From positions 288,372,966 through 288,436,965 of the forward strand of contig CM057009.1 in the NCBI GenBank assembly GCA_029891345.1: a DNA stretch of 64,000 nt. Direction: 5' to 3'. This DNA comes from Dryococelus australis. Its lineage: Eukaryota > Arthropoda > Insecta > Phasmatodea > Phasmatidae. This document shows positions 58,009 to 64,000 of the stretch, one piece after another. The translations under genes were made by a program, and so were the position numbers. The stretch's first letter is position 1, and every line of letters begins with the position of its first letter. The notes beneath the pieces were generated by a model. It saw only the letters and a program-made list of their open reading frames with translations, was not told the origin of the DNA and made no database searches.

Positions 58009-58424
58009 TAGTTATAGGCAAATCCAGGAAGCAGTTCGATTACATTATTCGTTTTAAACACAGTAGGTTTGAATTGTAGAAGGCGTTAAAAATGTATTTG
58101 TAAACATCAGACGTTTGAATCCTAAAGTGTACGTTTAAATAGTTTTATGTATTAAATCGCTTTCAAATTACTAGAGTTTTATTTAATCATTATCCCTCAC
58201 ACAAATCTCTATGTGCAAACAAATTTAAATCTGAATGTTAAATGACTGCAAACAAAGTTTACGTAACATTTGATTGTCAGAATATGGGAATATTACAATC
58301 CATGCATTCGTAAAGTCAATAGAACAGAAAAAAATTGTTTCAAACCATTTATTTTGATACATTTGCTTACAGAATGCAATTTGTCATCACTGTGAGTTTA
58401 CAAAAAACTTTTAAGCATAGTACA

Positions 58425-58545
58425 TCACAGACTACCACCGCCATATTAGATGCAGACTACCTCAACCTTGACCCCATGACATTGAATTACCTTGTAAACA
58501 AAAAAAACCGAGAAAAATACATGAAAGTAAACAATCACGTAACAT
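58425..58545 (+). repeat. Repeat related to 19,505-19,620
   Basis: ACAGACTACCACCGCCATATTAG against ACAGACTACTACCACCATATTAG, then CTTGACCCCATGACATTGAA, AACCGAGAAAAA and CATGAAAG. The match includes the left edge of the inverted-repeat element at 19,556, so it may be a solo terminus of that family. Confidence 0.5.
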
Positions 58546-58559
58546 TATATTACTTTCAT

Positions 58560-60290
58560 TTACGTGGCCGCAACTGAGGTAGCTCAGAACAGTGATCGAC
58601 GCCAAAAATAAAATTATTATCAATCAAATTAATATTCCCCATGACTAGGTAATGATTATTAGAAAGATTACACCAATCTGACTTGGGAGCATGAGTCACC
58701 TTGCATATTGCAGTGCTTGTGTGGGCGTAATTAATAAGTAAGCTTGGGTGACTTAATATGGCGTAGCTGGTTGGCTTCATTTGCAATAAAAATTAATCTT
58801 AGGCCATCGTGATTAATAGATCCATCATTTAGAAAATGTTAAGTTTAGCTGGCAGATAATATCTGGTAGAAATGCAACTGGAAGTTTTGCAATGCGCTTG
58901 CGTAGGGTCCTGGGTTCTGTTCCATCGCCTTCCCCAAAATGAAGCTTGCGAGCCTTGGCACGCGTACATTACAGTTCCTACTGTGCCAGTCGTATCACGC
59001 GCGGGTGGCGAACTAAATTAAAATTAAACGCGTAGGAAGGGCGAGCAGACATTCTTGTCTTCCCCAAAAAATACCGGCTTCGCCGTCAGGCAGTCTGCAG
59101 TTTCAACCCGCGGGACTCGTACAGTTTCCCTAGCAAAAATATCGAATCTACCGGGCCTGCGACACGCACCGCAGCCCATCGGCAGAAAAGCAAGATGACT
59201 AAACCCTAAACTAGCCGCTTATGGTGAAGCTTGCATGGTCAGCCACTCATGGTATGGCTACCCCAACGAGGCTGACCACGTCATCTCGTTACTATGGCAA
59301 CTGTCAACAAAGTTACGCAGGTGTACGGCCACGTGGCAATAAAACCAATATTACATAACTTGAAACACTTATAACGCAGCAGATATGTAGAAATTGTAAT
59401 ACACAATGTAATATCTTGCGAAGAAATTATGCTAATTGAAAATCAAATGAGAATCAATATTTTCGTGTGTCACAAAATTATATGTAAACTATTAATATTA
59501 TCTGTTGCTTAAATTGCGCATGCTAATCAGAATGTCTTGTGCATGCATAACGACTCAAAAAAACTCAGGCGTTACAATACAGATTTACGATTTGGCATAT
59601 CCTATGTCTTTAAAACCATATATGGCTACCAAAAACAAAGGTGTTCTTTGAATAAATAATGGACATAACTGCCGAACACCTTTGGGTATGTCCGAAAAAA
59701 ACCTCGAATAGATAGCTTCCGAGCACTCCCCGAGTCGAGCAGAAGATTGCTGAGGTCATCCTTGTTGGTCCTCGGTAGGTGGATTTCAGAGACAGCCACA
59801 CAGCTCTCATTTAAAATACGTTGTGCCAGAAACCGCATAATGTTTTTACTCATAGAAAGACACGAAGGACTAAAATCTTTACAAAAGCGCATTGAAGAAC
59901 AAAAAAATTGTTGGGATTACTTGTAAGAACTGAAGGAATAGTCAAACTTAATGTAATTTAGTTAGTGTACCAGGCTTGCATGCACTTCTTCCAACCCGAC
60001 GTAGAGAAGCGCGACGTTAATACGACAAACACTCTTTATAGACGAATTTTTTGGGGATCCTTAATGTTTCTTTCGAGGAAAAAATTTTTTTGCGAGTTTG
60101 ATGTGATAAAATTTTAATTACAATGTCATTTCAATGCTTTGATATCAGTTTTTATTGTGATAGATCCTAATTCTCTGCAAAATACGACACTGTTCAGCTT
60201 CTTACAACTTGAGTTAGCGAATATACATATCAGCGAAGGTATTTCATTAGCATTTTTTCGTTAAATATTAAGCAAATTATCGGATAATAT
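58560..60290. other. Gene-poor stretch
   Basis: The interval holds a GC-richer, possibly repeat-derived patch at 58,880-59,330 without a readable domain. The frames of 66-88 codons at 59,610-59,892 overlap in two minus-strand frames and carry no motif. Confidence 0.4.
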
Positions 60291-60302
60291 TGACGATATT
60301 AA

Positions 60303-60488
60303 ATGTTGCACCATAAAGCCTCTTTTCTTATGGTGAAAAATCACTTCCTTGCAGCAACTTTTCTGGAAGTCTATACAGTTTTCATGTTATTTCTTGCTAT
60401 TCCTGTGATCAATGCCAGTATCGAGCGTACATTTCCCAAACTTAAAAAATACAAACGTGTCAGAGGGAAGATTTATTCACAGCGTTAG
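60303..60488 (+). pseudogene. hAT transposase C-terminal dimerisation domain, fragment
   Basis: The 61-codon frame carries MLFLAIPVINASIERTFPKL at residues 29-48, which matches the hATC signature (Leu-x2-Pro-x-x-x-A-x-x-E-R-x-F-S-x-L), then KKYKRVRGK. Ser in the usual RxFS is Pro here. No catalytic part precedes it within readable distance, so only the last part of a hAT-type transposase survives. hAT enzymes cut and paste DNA with 8-bp target duplications; this piece is inert. Confidence 0.6.
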
Positions 60489-60489
60489 T

Positions 60490-60990
60490 GCTTCTTTCCG
60501 CTAAATAGTCCATGCCTAGGCCTCAAGTAACAGATAATTTTAATGAAACCAAAGCTATAAAAATACAATTTTAAGTTTCAAAAATTTTCAATACCCAGAA
60601 TCACCACTTTTACGCAAAAAGTATTACAAGCGGGCTAGATTAGCTTCAAACACGATTGCATAACTGTTAAGTACTAGTAACAAAACATTCTGTTAGGTTA
60701 TTACAATTCTGATGGCTTAGGGAACAATCCAAATATTGTTGAAGTTGTTACGCTGGAGGTGGTTTTGTTTCAGAAACGCAGTGCTATTCTGTAGCAACTA
60801 TACGTACAGAAGCAAATACATTCATTCACAGACTGTAATACAATAACCATTTCTGTTGGAATTGCTACACTCTATAAAAATGTTTCTATATTTTTACAAG
60901 AAAAATCGTTGGAAACCCAGTTGCCGAGGAAATCTTTTGTAAAATTACGAGTTTTATTGTAAAATCTGAAAAATATTTCTTTATAATATT
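60490..60990. other. Gene-poor stretch
   Basis: I see no gene or clear repeat here. Confidence 0.4.
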
Positions 60991-60996
60991 TCAAAT

Positions 60997-61573
60997 TGTA
61001 GCGTGATATGGCGGCGCTACACACTTTAGGTAGAGCGCAGTATAAACTATAAACGGGCGGGTTGTTTTATAAACTTGCCCTAGATAGCCCGGCTATATAA
61101 GACGCCGGGAGACCCGCGTTTCACCCCCCCCCCCCCCAGCCGCAAACCCCAAGACATCGACGTGTGAACAGTGTGTGATCGAGTCTGAAGAGGTCAGCAT
61201 CCACTTACCCCTGGGCAGAGGGGTCACCGAGGCCAACCAAGCAGAAGCTAAAGCCTGAGCATATTACGCGTGGTGGTAGGGACCAATACCTGTACAGCGA
61301 CATCGTCCCCAGCCCCTATTGTAATTGATATTACTGGCAAGGATAGGGATTTGCTGCACCGTGGTAGTTAGAGTTAACATGTTGTGATTGAGGTTAAACG
61401 TAACTCGCTATTTGTGTTAAGGAAACGACGTGTGAGTAGAAGTAACGTGTTTTCCCTTGTATTCTTGGTGTGATTGCTGTTCATGAGATTAGTGTTGCTA
61501 TTGATTAAATATATTTTTTTTATAATCCTATCTATTATTCAGCTCTCCCTGAGTTAACCCCCCCCCCCCCAAC
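60997..61573 (+). mobile_element. LTR-like or promoter-like block
   Basis: The block starts TGTAGCG with a perfect 7-bp inverted partner CGCTACA at 61,015-61,021. It has a TATA motif (GGCTATATAAGACG, about 61,091), a 14-nt C run (61,124-61,137) and a GC-rich leader, and it ends near a 13-nt C run followed by AACA (about 61,573). A TG...CA frame, internal TATA and a size near 575 bp fit a solo LTR. No target duplication was resolved and no retroviral genes lie beside it, so a TATA promoter with a non-coding leader is the alternative. Confidence 0.38.
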
Positions 61574-61619
61574 ACCCTAACCACCACTTAAAGTGAAGTG
61601 AGTCGCTGGAAGGAAGGAG

Positions 61620-62530
61620 AAAGAGCATATTATAAATAGGAGGTAGGGAGTTGTTTCAAAATGGTGGCCTTTGCATTAGAACTGACAGTATTGAGAAGTG
61701 TAATTTTTTTTTTCTTCTGAAAAACAAATGTAATGAATCAGTAACAGAGAACAACTAAAAAAAAAAAATTATTCATAACAGAATTAACAAAAAAAGAATT
61801 ACACTTCGCCGGCACGGGGATTAAAATTCACACCCCTTGTATTACTAGCGCGCACCTTTTTTCACAAGACCAACTTGACTGACGCTGTCAACGCTTATTT
61901 TTACTGTTAATATAGTACATACAAAATAGCATTGTTATACGGTTAAGAAGAATAGGATTTTTTTATTTTTTTATTTAAGATTTCCGTTTTTGTGTTCAGA
62001 GATTCGGACGCCTCTTAACAACGGAGATTTAAGAGTCGGTTTAAGAGTTATGTGTAGTTAGAAAACACAGATAATTAATAGTATGGTCACGTTTTATTGA
62101 ACTTATCGTTTTATTATGATTATTTGAGTTATTTTAAGTTTTTTACGTAATTCAAACTTACAATACATTTATTTTTGCACCCATAGTTTTTTCACAAATA
62201 GCTTTAAACGGTTTTACGTTGTTGAGTGTCCGCCACTTAGCTGAAGCTCATGGATACGGCTCAGTATAGAACAAACATTTCCTAAGGTCTATCACAGACT
62301 CGGACCTTGTAGTTTTACAAACGAGTAGTCTTATACGAATTATATATGTACTGTTACACACATTTATAAAACTACAAAGAATTTCTCATTAAAATAGCCA
62401 TTTTTTACAGTGTATCTGTGTTAACAATATTTAGATAGCACCTACAATTCATCAGATGGCTGTCCCTATTTTAAAAGTCTAGATGATGTTTATAACAATA
62501 TATTTTCACAGCATAGCTATGAATTAGCGG
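61620..62530. other. Gene-poor stretch
   Basis: No gene is supported. The text is AT-rich, with A and T runs near 61,706 and 61,757. Confidence 0.4.
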
Positions 62531-62537
62531 TACGTAG

Positions 62538-62785
62538 AGAACTGAAGAATTCGCTGATTCATTTTGGGACAAGTTGGAATTAAAACACTTTCGTTTATAT
62601 AAGTTTAGCCATTAGTCCACACGGTGTTTGACACCGCCTGCAGAACGGTGTCCAATTGCCGCCTTCCACTGTGAGAGCAGACAATCAACGTGCAGTTGAT
62701 ATCGCAATATTTGTACATAGGACTGTAGAGTCTAGCATAAAGGTCATTGAACTTGTAAATTTCTTCCTGTCTCTAGCAATAGGTT
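62538..62785 (+). repeat. Dispersed GAATTCGCGGATT repeat, copy 3
   Basis: Partner of 46,888-47,135: GAGAACTGAAGAATTCGCTG, GGGACAAGTTGGAATTAAAA, CGTTTATATAA, CCACACGGTGTTTGACACC, GAGAGCAGACAA, TAGAGTCTAGCAT and CTGTCTCTAG. The 75-codon frame at 62,656-62,883 overlaps it and is not supported. Confidence 0.65.
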
Positions 62786-62789
62786 TTTC

Positions 62790-63535
62790 CAAAAATCATC
62801 AAACAGGCTTTGGTGTCATTTATCTTACCGGGAACGTGTTGAATATAATCACGTGGTTCGGTTCAAGTGTCACCATCCCTTAATTGTCGTTAATACCTAC
62901 AGGTTATTAAGGCGCAGTGTTTGTAAGTTAGGTGTCCACCGGGGATTTTCAATTCAAAATTTTCATTTCACTGCGAAATATTTCTCGCCGTTGGTTGATT
63001 CTGAATATTTTTTGTAATTTTTGGAAATATTGCAAGTCCTGTCCTGGTACTATTTGTAAATGTTGTATTCGAAACTATCTTGAACCATATTATTTTACTT
63101 CTTAGGTAATTTAAGATTACACCAATCATTTATCAAATTCACTCATTTCATTGTAAGGGAAACTCATTTAGATCTAAAGACTTATAGTTATTCCATCAGA
63201 ATACATAACCCAGCGTACAGTATTTCACTGTCACAGCAAAAGAATCACACGTGATCAAAATTAGTTATCTGTGTTGCTCATAAGTGATGTGAATAGTATC
63301 ATAGTGTCTCAGGACAGTAATTGAAATGTTTTTCAAAGACATTGAATTGCATAGTAAATTTTCGTCAATTATGTGCTAGGCACTGGGCGTTGGAAATAGA
63401 TATTGAAGTTAGTTGCATTATCGCGGTTCACCTCAACAGCTCAGTTACAGAAACGACCGAACTCAAACACGCAATCAAGCAATTACCCTATTCACACGAC
63501 GCCACAATACATTTCATCGGGAAGAATCGCCTCTG
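62790..63535. other. Gene-poor stretch
   Basis: No gene is supported in this AT-rich interval. Confidence 0.4.
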
Positions 63536-63540
63536 AATAA

Positions 63541-64000
63541 GTTATTCGGGCGCGCTGGGCAGGCTCCGAAACAATTGCTTCGTTTGCGCGCATACGTCGG
63601 GGTTTTAATGAATACGGCGTGGAAAATGACGCGATGCGCCCTCGCGGTTAAAGCGTTATTGTAAACCGCGCGCATACAGGCCGCACGTACGGTCTAGACA
63701 GCTCGCGTCACGTTCGGCGTAAATTACCCCGATCCTGATGACGGCATTTAGCACGCGTTCGCGACTACGGGTACATTTCGCGAGAGGAACAATTGCGGCG
63801 TTGATTATGCCGCCAGAGCGGCCACGGCCCTCTGTCGGAAGCGGGCCGCTCCGCGCTGCATTCGAACAGTGCGGCGTCGCAGCGTCTACAACGTACGTGC
63901 GGCTTATCCGAGCACGCACGCAACAGGTATCGGACAACGTGATCCGTCGGACGTGCAAACGCTCGCATTAGCGAGGGAGTCGTGTCGTGAATACGCAAGA
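63541..64000. promoter_or_regulatory. Dense CpG block at the window edge
   Basis: CpG is strongly enriched compared with the rest of the window: 63,661-63,720 alone holds 11 CpG in 60 bases. The core GCGGCGTTGATTATGCCGCC (63,800-63,819) is a near-palindrome. Overlapping frames exist on both strands (77-100 codons), as expected where stop codons are rare, and none has a domain. It may be an unmethylated promoter or a conserved non-coding element of a gene to the right; the window ends inside it. Confidence 0.4.

Larger units (their letters stand above)
56330..58365. mobile_element. Second, partial copy of the virus-like element (left end)
   Basis: It aligns with 23,400-24,470 in the same orientation. 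Landmarks are GATGCAGGAAGACGAACTCG against GATGCAGGGAGATGAACTCG, GATTACATATCTTCTTATAG in both, CTTCCGACCAGCGG or CTCCGACCAGCAG, the zinc-finger gene with its TATA box, and CAGAATATGGGAATATTACA or CAGAATTTGGGAATATTACA followed by CATGCATTC and CATTTATTTTG. The copy is longer in the middle (56,990-57,900), so the copy at 23.4 kb carries deletions. None of the capsid, ATPase or integrase genes is present: right of 58,365 the text changes to a TTGACC-type repeat. Confidence 0.7.

Noticed and set aside
1-64000. CRISPR array, bacterial operons or ribosomal RNA
   Set aside because: No regular repeat-spacer pattern, no closely packed ORFs with ribosome binding sites, and no rRNA-like conserved text.

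Overview
The window reads as nuclear DNA from an arthropod, most likely a polyneopteran insect (orthopteroid or stick-insect grade). The DNA is AT-rich, with frequent in-frame stops, few long open frames and splice-like AG and GT borders. It carries decayed animal-type transposons: a Helitron, a hAT fragment, LINE ORF1, tRNA-derived SINEs and a Maverick/adintovirus-like element. One SINE near 41.5 kb has the body style I associate with orthopteroid insects. The order and genus are inference only. There are no operons, no CRISPR and no complete host gene.

Layout. 0-7.6 kb: gene-poor, with an old tandem duplication (0.41 and 1.04 kb), a tRNA-like SINE head (4.4 kb) and one GC-rich block bordered by good splice sites (4,977-5,295). 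8.1-11.2 kb: two arms of one repeat in inverted orientation, built from short CT/GA-rich modules. 11.8-12.06 kb: a plausible host first exon that ends in a start codon directly followed by a consensus splice donor. 16.05-18.96 kb: a Helitron with recognisable termini whose nuclease and front helicase parts are deleted, lying in a TTGACC-type minisatellite field. 19.55-21.47 kb: an element with about 235-bp terminal inverted repeats carrying an acidic coding remnant. 21.5-22.5 kb: a frame-broken Pro/Ala-rich repeat protein on the minus strand.

23.2-31.6 kb is the most interesting part: the remnant of a Maverick/Polinton or adintovirus-like integrated element. Minus-strand genes on the left are a C2HC zinc-finger/Pro-rich protein, small unknown ORFs, a structural protein and a phospholipase-A2-domain protein. 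Plus-strand genes on the right are a packaging ATPase, two accessory ORFs and a retroviral-type integrase. Nearly every gene is broken. I did not find a DNA polymerase B. A second copy of the left end lies at about 56.3-58.4 kb, and there the zinc-finger ORF (57,526-57,969) is intact with a conserved TATA box. Both copies contain the 3' tail of the same SINE family that is found complete at 38.1, 41.1 and 47.7 kb.

32-64 kb is mostly a field of dispersed repeats: SINEs, a repeat family with TTCGCGAATT-like ends, a near-perfect 156-bp palindrome (41.8 kb), a PHD-like protein remnant (44.2-44.9 kb), a LINE ORF1 fragment (52.0-52.9 kb), an unassigned 153-codon ORF (54.5 kb), a hAT transposase C-terminus (60.3 kb), an LTR- or promoter-like block (61.0-61.6 kb) and a dense CpG block at the right edge (63.5-64.0 kb). 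Eight poly-C/G runs of 13-16 nt are scattered through the window. The genes do not form a host pathway. The only coherent set is the virus-like element, whose genes would have served excision or integration, packaging and capsid formation.
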